Shown one piece after another: positions 1 to 10,913 of a stretch of DNA of 64,000 bases. The DNA lies in the NCBI GenBank assembly GCA_038373885.1, contig JAWZYV010013141.1:62001-126000 (forward strand), given 5' to 3'. Both the position numbers and the translations under genes were made by a program. Source of the DNA: Cheiracanthium punctorium. Taxonomy: Eukaryota; Arthropoda; Arachnida; Araneae; Cheiracanthiidae. Below the pieces are notes generated by a model, which was given only the letters and a program-made list of their open reading frames with translations, did not search any database and was not told where the DNA came from. Every line of letters starts with the position of its first letter. The first letter of the stretch is position 1.

Positions 1-1280
1 TACAGTCAGAAAAGTTCTTGTAACATATCACCAATAAGCAAGTAGTATCCTAATAAAAGAAATCTTTTTAACACAAGTCCTTTTTTTATGCATAGTCTTA
101 TGAGCTCAAATTCAATTACTATATGCAACATTTTCGCAATAAAACTTTGAATTTAAAGGTAATTGGTATAACTGTTCTGTTCAAAACACTGAAACAACTG
201 CGTAACAGTCTTTAAAAAAAGTCCTGGAAGAACATCTTGTTACCATACATAAAATATTTGGCATGGAAATAAACTTTGGTAATACACATCAAGTTATGTA
301 ATTAAAACTATTCAATCTCAAAAGTTGTAATATATAAAAATATTTGTCACAATACTTAATAAAAACATACGAAACTTCTAATAATATACTATCGTCATAT
401 GCAATTTTTTTATATTCACTGTTTGAGAGACAACTTTCACATATAATATTCTCAAATTAATTCTTTAGGATCCAAAAATATTTTTTTTAAATTATAATTC
501 TCAAGCATAATATTCATAACCTAGGATTTTATTATTATCATCATCAAAAAGGCCATTTATTTTGCTTCAACATGGATCCTTGTAACATTTTTATGGTACC
601 AAAAAAATTATTTTAAAATGACAAGTATTGTTCATATCTGAACACATTAACCTTATAAACATAAAACATACACAATGTATTTTAAATAAATATCCAAAAT
701 AACAAAACAGTCAAAAGTTTTAACATTCTAAATAACAAAACAGTTTGTGTGTCTTGAAAAAAATTGAAAAAAAAAAACATGTGTGCAAAAAAATGTAGTT
801 TGGAGAAAATTGAAATTGTTTGATTTCACTTAATTTCTTCCAAGAATCAAAAATACACATATGCATAGAACAGTAGAAAATACAAAAAAATGTTTCAAAA
901 TGACACGTTACAACACTGGGCAAAAAAATGCAAAATAACTGTGTGTAACAAATTACTGAAAATTTAAGAAAAGAAAAAAAAACTTTATGTGACTTGTAAA
1001 CAAGAAACTGGAACTATCCAATGCAAATAGGGGATCAGGCTATTCACATTACAAGGCTCAAGCACTCATTTAAAAGTATACAATGTGTGCAAGATAACAA
1101 TAATTCAAGAGATAAAAAAATCAATACTTCAACTATAAAATTGTGTAAAAAATGACATAAAAAGTATATTGTGAGGTAAAAATTGGAAAAAAAATATATA
1201 AGCTGAATAAATTTCACATATGTTGTGCCATGGACTTAAGTATGCAAGAATGCAGTGTGTAAAAAACAAAAACAAAAATA
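1..1280. other. AT-rich stretch, no gene seen
   Basis: Very AT-rich sequence with many short A and T runs. Open frames are short and low complexity, and I see no splice-bordered exon, TIR or tRNA-like box. It could be intron or a long untranslated region; nothing decides. Confidence 0.6.
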
Positions 1281-1284
1281 GTTG

Positions 1285-1432
1285 TGTACCTCAGAAGGCA
1301 TTGCCATGGACCTGAAAATTATAACAACCGTGTGGAAAGAAAAACAAATGTGGCGAAAGCAGACTTTGACATGGTGAGGAAAAAAGAGTGCATGTGCCTC
1401 AGAGAGGCTGTGCCATGAATATCAAAATGTAA
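1285..1432. repeat. Degenerate direct repeat, about 108-bp spacing
   Basis: A block beginning CCTCAGAAGGC and containing GCCATGGACCTGAAAAT near 1289 recurs near 1397 as CCTCAGAGAGGC and GCCATGAATATCAAAAT. A third, weaker echo of GTGCCATGGAC lies near 1226. It looks like an old low-copy tandem repeat without coding potential. Confidence 0.4.
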
Positions 1433-2769
1433 ATTGCAGTATATAGAGAAAAAGTGTGAAGCATGGAACAAGCTGCATAAAAAAAACGCAACGCAAAGCA
1501 AGGCATACTGTTGAAACTATCAAGAAAGACAAAAGACAAAAAAGAAAACTGGACCAGCCAGTAACCAAAAATGATGCAATCAAACACTATATCTCGCATT
1601 GCAAAAGGGTATGGAATTCACAATATACAAAAATGAGTGTAGAATTGTAGCCCTAAAAAAATTTCACCAACATGTGTAAATTTCGTAAAAAGTCTTACAT
1701 GATAAAAATGGGTACACTAAAAAAATGAAAATTATGTAAACAAATGAAAACTATTATCATAAGGTATTTTAAGCAAATTAAACACATGTATATATCAAAA
1801 TTAAATCAAATAGGATATAATGGGTATAAGTTCGTGTAACTCTTGAAAAAGTTGTAATTGCTGTTCGGGGAAAATTATTATGATAAAACATCACTTCCGA
1901 ACTCTATAGATGAAGACGAATGAAAATGCACTATTTCTTAAATCATCGTAATTGAAGAAAACAGATTATTGACGATAATGACAATTTTTTATTTTTAGGA
2001 TCACAATATCACAATATAGGCTTCTAGGTTAAATAGCACACGATCAATATTGAAGTAAGGAGAAACAACATATTTTCACATAAAATTAGAATATATTATG
2101 GGCACGGACAGAGGCACAAGCCCCGAAGGGCAAGTGCTTGTCCAAACCTCCAACGCAGCTCTACTCTGCTCGCTAACTTACAACTAACTGCCCATATTCA
2201 AAGATGCACAGGGGGGTATGTCACGAGGTCAAATTTTGCCGTTAAGCCATTACATATGTACGAGAAAAAAAGGAACACGAAAGACTTTACTAGAACATTC
2301 GATGCATGCAGCTGCACTCAGAGAAACAAAAAAAGAAAAACAAAACACTGCGGTTTGGGAGCAGTGCAATACTGCAAGTTAGGCTTTCATATGAATAATT
2401 GCGAAAAGAGGATGGGAAGAAAAAAATATAAATAAAAGAGATTGCAGCTGTAAATTTGATTAGCATAGCAGAAGGCAGGAAATCGAAATGATTAAAAGTG
2501 CGTTATTGCCTTACAAATAAAATGGCTGAAAGGAAATTTGAAAGCTTTGAAAAGAGTTACTGTTAAAAACTTATAATTAATTAAATTTAGTATAGAGTAT
2601 TAGTTTAAATTTAGATAACAATAATTAAGATTTGTATTGGTAATTTTTTTATAAAAAATATGCACGTTGTGTCAACGTGACATTAATAAAGTAATAATTA
2701 ATAGTATAATTAATAATTATTAGATAAAATTAGTATGACGGAGCATTTACCATAGTTTGGTGATTCTTC
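1433..2769. other. Noncoding stretch, no gene seen
   Basis: AT-rich except for a GC-richer patch at about 2098-2200 flanked by TATGGGCA and TGCCCATA. No exon-like frame with splice borders was recognised. Confidence 0.5.
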
Positions 2770-3075
2770 CATTTCCACTCATTTTCAATCTTGAACCCGC
2801 GTTTATCGTGCTCGCTGTCATCATTGAAAATATACAATAGAGAAAGTTCCTCTCTGACTGAGACCAATGTTGCTTCCCAGAATGGGTCTTTGAATGCTTC
2901 ATTGCTGATACCCAGCAATGCGCTGCGCATGCGTAATCGATGGGTTCCGGAGGAAGCATTCAAACATTCATTCTTGAAAGAAAAACTGATCACAGAATGT
3001 GATCCGTCTCCGTTGTGTATTTTCAAAGATGGCAGAATACAGTATAAACATGGGTTCAAAAGTAGGTTGAAATCC
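2770..3075. repeat. Imperfect palindromic (foldback/MITE-like) element, about 0.3 kb
   Basis: The two halves are inverted copies of each other around about 2926, where ATGCGCTGCGCAT forms the centre. The left arm starts near TTGAACCCGCGTTTATCG (2791); the right arm ends with the complement of TTGAACCCATGTTTATAC. Because of the symmetry both strands show open frames of about 115 codons with similar peptides. Those frames are a by-product of the palindrome and I do not read them as genes. Target duplications were not clear, so the transposon class is unknown. Confidence 0.7.
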
Positions 3076-3079
3076 ATAG

Positions 3080-4090
3080 GAACTCAACAGATTATTATGT
3101 TAAGATTACTCAAGGAGGGGGACGGACAGTGGTGGCGCTAGACTTCCCCTGACGGGGGGTCATAACTCCCCGACGAGGGGGCACAAATATACATGTACAT
3201 ATGCTAAGTGACGTATCCAAGAGGGGGCTTTGACCCCTCTTTTATGACATTTTTGTCACCAAGTATGATATGGAAATTTGCAACTATCTGCACCACTTGA
3301 AAATATTTTACTTTAGAAAGTGATTTTTTCACAATAAATCATTTTCTAAACTAAAATATCCAGGATCCAGATAAGTTTAGAGGAGATGGAGGACAATATA
3401 ATGTTTTGTTTTGTGAAATATTTCCAGGAATCGGATCGACAATCATAATCGGACACCCAGGCCCGGATATTTTCAAAAACCACTGCACAATCTTTCCTGG
3501 TAGATTATTATTTAAACTGACCCTAATTAACGTATCTCAAAATCCTTTTACATTACACAAATATTTCCCCAAGGCCTCAGCAAGCAAAAAATTTCGGTGG
3601 GTGAAGGGGATCTGTAGTGCTAAAATTAAATTAACTGATCTCTAGAATCAACGCAAGTAAACTGATAATGCATTTACTGAAATTTTGGAGGGGGGGGTCA
3701 AACCTACATGATCCTCCCCCCTGGTAACGGCCTTGCACGTTTCTGTAAAATCTCGAAAGCTACTTTTAAGAGTTCTTCAGTTTAACGCTTAAAATATTTC
3801 ATATGAATGAAATTCTTTGAAAAAAATTCAGTGAAGAAAATTCTACGCATTTTTTTTCCCGCAGAAAAAATATCAGAAACAAAAGTTTTTTGTGCAAGAA
3901 TATTGCTGTAAATTCACTGAAAATTTATTTTATAAATTAAGCATGACTAAATTTGCACGCTTTTACACAAATTGCAGTTATTTTTTATAAAATTAAGAGA
4001 TATATGTAAATTTAATTACAGTTTAACTTCGATATCTCGAACATCGAAATTCTTGATATCTCATTAAATGTGTTTTCCCTTACAAATTGA
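3080..4090. other. Noncoding stretch with a G/C-run block
   Basis: A block rich in runs of G and C (GACGGGGGGTCATAACTCCCC, 3149-3180) resembles a block at about 9626-9680, so this is dispersed repeat sequence. A second G-run lies near 3690. The open frame at 3406-3645 has no gene-like features I recognise. Confidence 0.4.
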
Positions 4091-4094
4091 ATCC

Positions 4095-4305
4095 CACCCC
4101 ACCAGTGGCATAGCGCTAGCGCTTTGAACTGGGAGACGGAAGGTGCCTGGTTCGACACTAGGTCGCGTCCGCCGACCTAACCTTTCGGAGTTTTCCGTGG
4201 TTTTTTCCCGAAACTTTGCCTAAATACGGGTTAGGACCTCTTAGAAAGTCCCCCACGGCCTAGATCTCTAGCGTAGATAATTGGCCGTAATCTACATTTC
4301 CATTT
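4095..4305 (+). repeat. tRNA-derived SINE
   Basis: A Pol III A-box-like TGGCATAGCGC (about 4106) is followed 40-50 bp later by a B-box-like GGTTCGACACT (about 4149). Next comes a body with GGAGTTTTCCGTGGTTTTTTC, AACTTTGCC and AAATACGGGTTAGGACC, which resembles arthropod tRNA-headed SINE bodies. The sequence is GC-richer than its surroundings. No long A tail is visible, so the 3' end is uncertain. Confidence 0.65.
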
Positions 4306-4309
4306 ACAA

Positions 4310-4460
4310 ACTGATTCCCTTTAATTTCAACACGTTATCTCAAAAAGTCTAGTGTTTCTGGCCAACATGTTTTACTGTAAAAATATTAATCGAATTGTTA
4401 ATTTATGTAATATTAATATTTTAAATCACAATAAAGTGAGAAATATGCAACTGAAATGTT

Positions 4461-4498
<38 letters not shown>

Positions 4499-5355
4499 AA
4501 AGAAAGAACCACTTTACAACAAAAATTTTCTTTTGAGAAAAATGATTTTGAAGGCGCGCAGTAAAGTGGCATACCGAAACTTTATCGCTTGTTTCTACAG
4601 CTTTAAAATGATTCTACTTCAATAATAATTCATGTGGTGATAGTACTTATTGAAAGCTAAAAGATGGCACCGTATCTCAATTTCGAAAAGAATTGTTGTG
4701 AAGTGTACCCCTGGAAGCTTCAGTTAATAATAATAAATTATACAAATCTCCGAAAGAGAACGTAAATATATGCGCTATTAAATTTTTTTATAAAGTCAAG
4801 TACTCATGAAGAAAATTAACCACTTTCTTTTAAAATCTAAAATAAAATAAAATAAAAAATATCGTCAGAAAAATATAATCGGACAGCTTATAATTTGCCA
4901 AGACACACAAAAAAATATTTATTTTTAGCGAAACTAACCTTGATAAAAATTTACTTTTTTGTAATACTCCAAGATAGTTTTGAACGAGGTTTCCACAAAT
5001 GTGATGAATAATTTTACAAAGCAAGCTCATTTACTAATAATTCATAGTGAAAGTGTCACTTTTAAAATTTCAACATTAACGAAAAAGAGTTTAATTAATA
5101 AGGCGAATAACAAACATAATATTAATCTGTTTAAAAGTTTTAGAGTTGAATTCTGATACATATAATTCTGTAACTCAAAAACCAGTTTAGAACACATACT
5201 GTTAGTTTATCTGGTGCCATCCATGGATTCAATAGCGATTTGTATAAAGATTCAAAATAAGGGAAGTTGCGGTGGCTTACGATACGTCACTGTATATAAC
5301 ATATAAATCTACACGCAAATATAAAACTTTTATTGTATTTATTTTCTTTACTTAT
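4310..5355. other. Noncoding stretch with TA/GA microsatellite
   Basis: A (TA)n tract followed by (GA)n lies at about 4460-4498. The remainder is AT-rich with no supported exon. Confidence 0.5.
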
Positions 5356-5362
5356 TTTACAG

Positions 5363-5426
5363 GATAAAAGGGAAAATTTCGGAAGACGATATAGACGCTG
5401 TATACCATAATTTTATTTACTTTGCA
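5363..5426 (+). CDS. Possible internal exon of an unidentified gene
   Basis: A good pyrimidine tract and acceptor (TTATTTTACAG) is followed by 64 nt open in only one frame, reading IKGKISEDDIDAVYHNFIYF plus one residue, and a GTAAAATA donor. The donor leaves phase 0, which does not match the phase needed by the exon at 5678, so either another exon lies between or one border is wrong. The peptide is acidic-hydrophobic and not recognised. It may be chance. Confidence 0.3.
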
Positions 5427-5677
5427 GTAAAATAACTGAAATTTAAAATTCAGAAAAGTTAGTTATTTTTTCCACAACGATATAAAAATTAAATTGTCAG
5501 TCAAGATTAATCAGTTTCCTTTAACTTATATTCCGTTTTTAGATCTATCCACAGCCATCTTCATACTGGACTGGAGAGGGTCTATCAGAGGAGCTGGTTA
5601 TTATTATTATTTAATTTTTAAAATTAACCTTTTTTTTTACCCCAAGCAAAATGTAATAAATTCTAATTCCCTTGCAG

Positions 5678-5757
5678 CTGTTAATCTTCTTGCTGTGCAT
5701 AGCTATGAACTCTTAGCTAAAGAGGGCCGGTTAATCCAGTTAGATTTCTCTATATAG
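5678..5757 (+). CDS. Possible terminal exon of an unidentified gene
   Basis: CCCTTGCAG acceptor, then a frame entering at the third codon position that reads VNLLAVHSYELLAKEGRLIQ and five more residues before TAG at 5755-5757. An AATAAA signal lies 44 bp past the stop. The core NLL..H....L.KEG resembles the C-terminal winged-helix tail of LACTB2-type metallo-beta-lactamase-fold endoribonucleases, but only over about 20 residues and with a one-residue offset, so this is a weak lead. An exon upstream at about 5543-5596 would have compatible phase but its peptide is not convincing. Confidence 0.35.
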
Positions 5758-5800
5758 TGCAAAATACTCACTCGTTGTATATGTATAAAGTATGTTACTA

Positions 5801-5806
5801 AATAAA
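5801..5806 (+). terminator. Candidate polyadenylation signal AATAAA
   Basis: AATAAA 44 bp after the stop of the possible terminal exon ending at 5757. The foldback element begins 12 bp further on, so a transcript end here would abut that element. Confidence 0.35.
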
Positions 5807-5870
5807 CAAACTATGCAGTAATTAAAAAACTTTGTAAAAAAACACACATAAGAAGTAAAAGGAAAAAGGA

Positions 5871-5908
5871 TACGCGTTTCGTTCAAAAATTGTTTTGAAC
5901 TTCTTCAG
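5871..5908 (-). ncRNA. Hammerhead-ribozyme-like core, left foldback arm
   Basis: On the minus strand: CTGAAGA, one extra A, a GTTCAAAA/TTTTGAAC hairpin, then GAAAC and GCGTA. This matches the CUGANGA - stem II - GAAA arrangement of hammerhead ribozymes apart from the extra A before stem II. I could not assemble convincing stems I and III by eye, so self-cleavage is unproven. Confidence 0.35.
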
Positions 5909-6540
5909 TCCAAGCTCTTCAACGTAAAGAACACAGGGAACTGAAAGGAGAAAAAAACAAGCAAGATGTTGCCACAAGGGGCAAAGAAAAGTCGAACAAA
6001 ACCACGGAGAGGGGAGAAAAAAAATTAAAAAGGGGGATAGAAAGGAAAGGAAAGAAGCACAAAAAATACAGAAATAAAAAAGGAATAAAGAAAAATAATA
6101 AAAAAGGGAACACACAAGTACAAACACACACACACAAAAAAGAGAAAACAAAACAAACAAACAAAAAAACAAATAGCACACATTTTTTTTTTATATTGTT
6201 TTTTTTTTAAAATAAAAACCACGAACAGGACAGTATTTAAAAAAAAAACAAAAAAAAAAATGTGTGCTATTTGTTTTTTTGTTTGTTTTGTTCTGTTTTT
6301 CTCTTTTTTGTGTGTGTGTTTTGTACTTGTGTGTTCCCTTTTTTTATTATTTTTCTTTATTCCTTTTTTATTTCTGTATTTTTTGTGCTTCTGTCCTTTC
6401 CTTTCTATCCCCCTTTTTAATTTTTTTTCTCCCCTCTCCGTGGTTTTTGTTCGACTTTTTCTTTGCCCCTTGTGGCAACATCTTGCTTGTTTTTTTTTCT
6501 CCTTTCAGTTCCCTGTGTTCTTTACGTTGAAGAGCTTGGA

Positions 6541-6578
6541 CTGAAGAAGTTCAAAACAATTTTTGAACGAAACGCGTA
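6541..6578 (+). ncRNA. Hammerhead-ribozyme-like core, right foldback arm
   Basis: Mirror copy on the + strand of the motif in the left arm: CTGAAGA, A, GTTCAAAA hairpin, GAAAC, GCGTA. Both copies point outward from the centre of the foldback. The same one-base deviation from the hammerhead consensus applies. Confidence 0.35.
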
Positions 6579-6639
6579 TCCTTTTTTCCTTTTACTTCTT
6601 ATGTGTGTTTTTTTTACAAAGTTTTTTTAATTACTTTAT

Positions 6640-8380
6640 CGTTTTAACACCAGTATTTTGAGTGTTTTTTTCAAACAAACTACGCATTTGACTAATTCTT
6701 AAATTACAAAAAAATAAAAATAAAAACAAATCGTGCTGCTAAATTTTTTATAAAATTAAAGATTAAATCGTGCATATTGTGTTCGATTGAATCTATTTAT
6801 AAATAAAAAGTATATTTAGAATTTATTCAAATTTGCCATCTAAGAAACAGAAAAGTACTATTTTTTTTTTATTCGGAAGAATTTAAAAGTTAAATTATCT
6901 AATTAACCACTTAGTTATAAAAATATCTTTTTACTTTCTCAACAGTTATAAGAGTTCAAGTAAGGATTACTGTAATAAAATAATTTTAAAGACATAGAAT
7001 ACTTTGCATAACACACTAACTTATAAATAAATAAAATACTACCGGTTTAAAATAGTTCCAATTAAAATGAAAATTTTTAGTTCAATCGTTTAAATATTCA
7101 TAGGTTTATACATATTTTGAATGCCAGAGATGATTAACTGTAAAATAATTTTATAAATATTTTGTCATGTCAAATTATTACACAATTAAATATACATTTT
7201 AAAAAGTTTCTGTAGTAAACAAAATCCGAAATTTCTTATCGCCCGAGTCGTAAATCCCTTTTTAAAATATCAATTAAGACTTATAAATTTTGTAGCTCTA
7301 TGAATAAAAGTAATACAATGGGAAATTTTATTTTACATTTATGACACAAAAGCTTTTGACTCGTGAATTAAAATACTGTTAATTTACATACAATTACATT
7401 AAATGTGTTTAATTTAAATTTGCATTAATGCAATTTGAAAGTTTATAAAGACATACCTTTCGTCCTCACTCCAATTACTAAATCGTATTTGATAAATATA
7501 CCAAAAAAATCGAAATTGCAACGAAAGAATATATTTTTAAAATATATATCCTGTCATGTAATTTAGCGGGAATGACATATAATGGGGTGAACAACATGTT
7601 ACTTACCAATGGTTTAAAAGCAAGAGCACATTTAAAAGTACTCAGTGTTTAAAAGACCAATTAGGAGAAAATTTAGTTTAATTCATAGAGTACTCAACTC
7701 AGACAGTTAATATAATTTAAAATACAATAATGTTGTACAACATTTCATAGAATCAGAATGTGAGGTCAAAAAGTTATGACTCTGGGTCAGCTGCTATGAT
7801 TAAAAGTGCACTCCAAACCATTACGAGCATCCATGTCTAAGGACATTTAATGATATATATATGTATCATTAAAATGCTGTTAATAAATAAACTTTAAAGT
7901 AGTATTTTAAAATTTCTGAGACAGAACAAGTGACTCAGTTTTTTGGAATATGTGCCTTATTTTAAAATTATTTTTATTTTTAAATAACGCAGAATGTGGT
8001 CATTCAAAATTTGTGCTCAAACTAGTTTCAATTCTTTTTTATAAGGGGGTGAGGGGCAAGTGTGGTTTTAGAGCGAGGGCACAAGGGGCGCGAATTCCCC
8101 GAGAGGAAAATATTTACACTAGTAAAAATACGCTTCAAATAAAATTGCATGTTCATGCAATTCTGAATTGGTATTCAAGTTTTGTACCCTTCCTGTTAAA
8201 TATTTCTGGATCCGCCCTTGGGCATAGTATATTTGTACAAATAAATAACAAAAAGCAAGTGCTTAGAATATATAATTCAATGCTTTAGAGAAATAAACTG
8301 ACCATATTTTTAATAATAACATATATTAATTAAAACTTTTAAACACATTTAAAAAATATATATGAATGTAATTTACATAT
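6640..8380. other. AT-rich noncoding stretch
   Basis: No supported exon. A GC-richer patch at about 8045-8225 ends in GGATCCGCCCTTGGGCA, a motif that resembles G/C-run blocks elsewhere in the window, so it is probably a small transposon remnant. I looked here for the missing first exon of gene 1 and did not find a signal-peptide frame followed by a good donor. Confidence 0.45.
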
Positions 8381-8387
8381 AACTTAC

Positions 8388-8557
8388 TTGAAGTTTGTGG
8401 ATCTGGTGAACTTGAAGGGTTTACTTTCTCTAATTCCGTAGATAAACATACATTCGAAGAGCAAGAAGAAACATCCCAAGGATTCTTTCTCTTAATTCCA
8501 TTTGGTAATTGAAAAGGCCCCAGTCGATTTTGTTTATGAAGATCTGAATGCTTAGTT

Positions 8558-8592
<35 letters not shown>

Positions 8593-8687
8593 TAATCATT
8601 ATCAAAAATATCACGACATAAAGCACACTGTACTTTATATCTTGTGCTTTTGGCACCACCGATGTTCTTTTTAGGATTTAGAAACAT
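8388..8687 (-). CDS. Possible zinc-finger exon, frame broken by a poly-A run
   Basis: On the minus strand, from ATG at 8687, an open frame reads MFLNPKKNIGGAKSTRYKVQ and then CALCRDIFDNDYV. A 28-nt A run follows (8562-8589, encoding lysines), then RITKHSDLHKQNRLGPF and a Ser/Pro-rich tail up to a strong donor CAA/gtaagtt. CxxC before the run and H-x4-H after it make a C2H2/BED-like finger of the kind found in hAT/ZMYM-type transposases and their domesticated relatives. With 28 A residues the two halves are out of frame by one, but homopolymer length is easily miscalled or polymorphic. It may be an exon or a transposon relic. Confidence 0.4.
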
Positions 8688-8699
8688 AAAGCCAAAAGT

Positions 8700-10780
8700 G
8701 AAATTAAACTCTTATAAACTTCACAATGATATGCTATGCTGCCGAACAAGAAAAAAAAATGCCCACTATTCTAAACTCTGTCTAACTCACTGGCACAATG
8801 CACAATAACAAGTGTTGGAAAAGTGATGTACTATGGGTTTGCGAAGAAAAAATAAAAATACACGGGATATTTTGACGAACCATTTCTTTTCATCATTCTG
8901 TCATTGAGGACCAAAAAAGTACAAAAACCGTTTTTCTGGAAAAATGAACATCCTTCATTTGCTTGTGTAAGCAAAGCCATACTTCCCTTCCCTCGAAATC
9001 TTTTATCTATCCGACTGGTCTAATTAACGGTCACTGTCTCCCCCATCCCGACCACACACACCCATATTGTACTTTTCTACGGTGTCGGCGACAAAATGCA
9101 CAATCGTTTGAGCAATTAAAAGAGCCTCGAATAGAAAGAGGTCGCACATGTGGTCTCATAAATTTGTCGTTTGAAGAATAGACTGGCACTTTTGTTACCT
9201 TAAAATTGATGTCTTGCTGCAAATCCAGTTAAATGCCTCCTGAGAGTGGGATCACAGATTTCAAGTATACGCTATTCGAATTTGAAGTCTCCCCCCTGCC
9301 GTCGTCAAACACATCACAGTATTGGACGATGCAGGAAGTTGCTGTTTTCTCGACATGAAAAGGATCGCAGAGATAAGAGATGAATGAAAACGGAAAGTAC
9401 TTTTTAGCCATTATTCAGAAGTTCTGAGGAATATACCCCCCCCCCCCCCTCTCCCAGAAATGTAAACATATCCGCTTCAATCTCCAATACTCATTCGCCT
9501 TTCATGTGTATTTAAAATTTACAAAATTAATTTTTTTTAAATCGCAAAAATCAAAATTAAAAACTCAGCTAAAATATAGATTTCTTCTTATGAAAATTCC
9601 CCGACGAATTAAAATGAATAGCCCCGATGGGGGGTCACAAGTTCCCCGACGGGGGGGCACGTGCCCCCCCCGGACCCCCCCATTGGAGCCACCCCTGGGG
9701 ACGGAGAATCTATCGCCACAACCAGCACCACCGCTCCCCACGCACACATGCATACACTTAGATCCCCCACTTTATCGATTTTTTTAGTTACTTGCGAATG
9801 TTCATGTTCAGTATTATCTGAAATTAAAAATTAAATAAAAATTAAGTCAGAGTATGAAAATTTCTGAACTTTACATGCGAAATTTGTCCAAATTGCACAC
9901 CTTACTATTTTACCTTAATATTAAAAAAATAGAAGAATTTAACTTTTTGATTCTCAGTGTTGAACTCGAAAGAAAATATCTATGAAACAATTCAAAATTA
10001 CTTTACTTAAAAATTATTTTTCAATTACTAAGTCTGATACTTATTTCAATACCTATTACTCAATAATAATGTCTAGAAGTAATTTACTATCCTTAAAAAA
10101 AATTGAAATGTGTTCAGATAGCCTGTATATTTCGACCTCTCAGTAGAATAAAAACTCTGGTGTATGATCTAAAATGGCTGCCTTATTGCAGGAGATTTTC
10201 TCTGCCCGTAGTAATCAAATCGACGAGTTTGTGGACTAAAATGGCCGCAAATGTAGATCTACATTTAGTCGGATTTGCCTCTTTATTTTTCTTTTCCATT
10301 GCTACTAGGGTGAAAATAGATAAGGTGTGTGTGTGTGTGGGGGGGGGGGGAGAGATCCGCTTCGAACCCTACATGTCCGCTCAGAACGCGCTTAATGTCA
10401 TGTCCGATTTCAACACACCACCCGATTATTTCACTTGTATCGTAAAGGGATTCCCAAAGTTCCGTTGTAACAGTAGTCTATTGTCAATTGGATCTCACTG
10501 TGGCGTATACAGGTTACCATTTCGTAAAAAGCTAATCCAGAATTTGTATTTCTTTTTTATTTCTTGGGGGGAAGGGTGATAGATTTCATATGAACGAAAT
10601 TTGTTGGGAAAACCATAAGATTTTTTCAACTGTTTATAAACACAATAATATAAATATCGAATTAGTTATTTAATATAAATAATTTAAAATAATTTTCTAA
10701 ATAATTATTTAAATATATTCCACCTCAACCTCCTTCCTCTTTAAATACGTCACAGCACACAATTAAGTAGTAGTGCAGGC
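8700..10780. other. Noncoding stretch with G/C runs
   Basis: Contains a poly-C tract near 9436-9450, a G/C-run block at 9620-9690 related to the one at 3149, and a GT/poly-G run near 10323-10351. The open frames at 8963-9181, 9506-9787 and 10103-10579 cross these low-complexity tracts and show no domain or splice context, so I do not call them. Confidence 0.45.
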
Positions 10781-10866
10781 TAGAAGTAAATTAGAAATGT
10801 GTTCAGAATTTTATTTATTTATCTACTTATTTTTCTGTGTAATCTGTCTTAACATTTCTTTTATAG

Positions 10867-10913
10867 ATTCTCCACTAGAAGTAAAGCCAATGTTTGATGT
10901 TCTGACGGACTCA
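10867..10913 (+). CDS. Gene 1, exon 2: small secreted protein family
   Basis: Acceptor TTATAG then 47 nt. The exon completes a split codon and encodes SPLEVKPMFDVLTDS. The same exon recurs in gene 2 at 53555-53601 with 12 of 15 residues identical, and flanking intron sequence is also shared, which strongly supports it. The end is chosen at TCA/gttaagt because it leaves phase 0, matching the next exon, where only one frame is open. The competing site five bases on (AA/gtaaaa) looks better locally but leads to a frame with stops in the next exon. The upstream exon, expected to carry the signal peptide, was not found between 5.8 and 10.8 kb. Confidence 0.75.

Larger units (their letters stand above)
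5818..6634. mobile_element. Large foldback element, arms about 375 bp, Penelope-terminus-like
   Basis: Two nearly identical arms in inverted orientation: left from GTAATTAAAAAACTTTG at 5818 to about 6190, right from about 6250 to CAAAGTTTTTTTAATTAC ending 6634. The AT-rich spacer between them is about 60 bp. Arm identity is high, which suggests recent formation. Each arm holds CTGAAGAAG plus a hairpin plus CGAAACGCGT, a core recalling the hammerhead motifs described in the terminal repeats of Penelope-like retroelements. No reverse transcriptase or GIY-YIG frame is present. The Phe/Cys-rich open frames on both strands are low-complexity shadows. A clear target duplication was not found. Confidence 0.7.

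Noticed and set aside
1200..1250. Candidate first exon of gene 1 ending in ATGGACTTAA/gtatgc
   Set aside because: The donor context resembles that of 48006, but the upstream frame lacks a signal peptide and the block belongs to a degenerate direct repeat.
2730..3141. Two frames of about 115 codons on opposite strands
   Set aside because: Their similar peptides come from the palindrome at 2770-3075, so they are symmetry artefacts.
5822..6544. Phe/Cys-rich frames of 65-119 codons on both strands
   Set aside because: They are low-complexity translations of the two arms of one inverted repeat, mirrored on both strands; no gene-like composition or splice sites.
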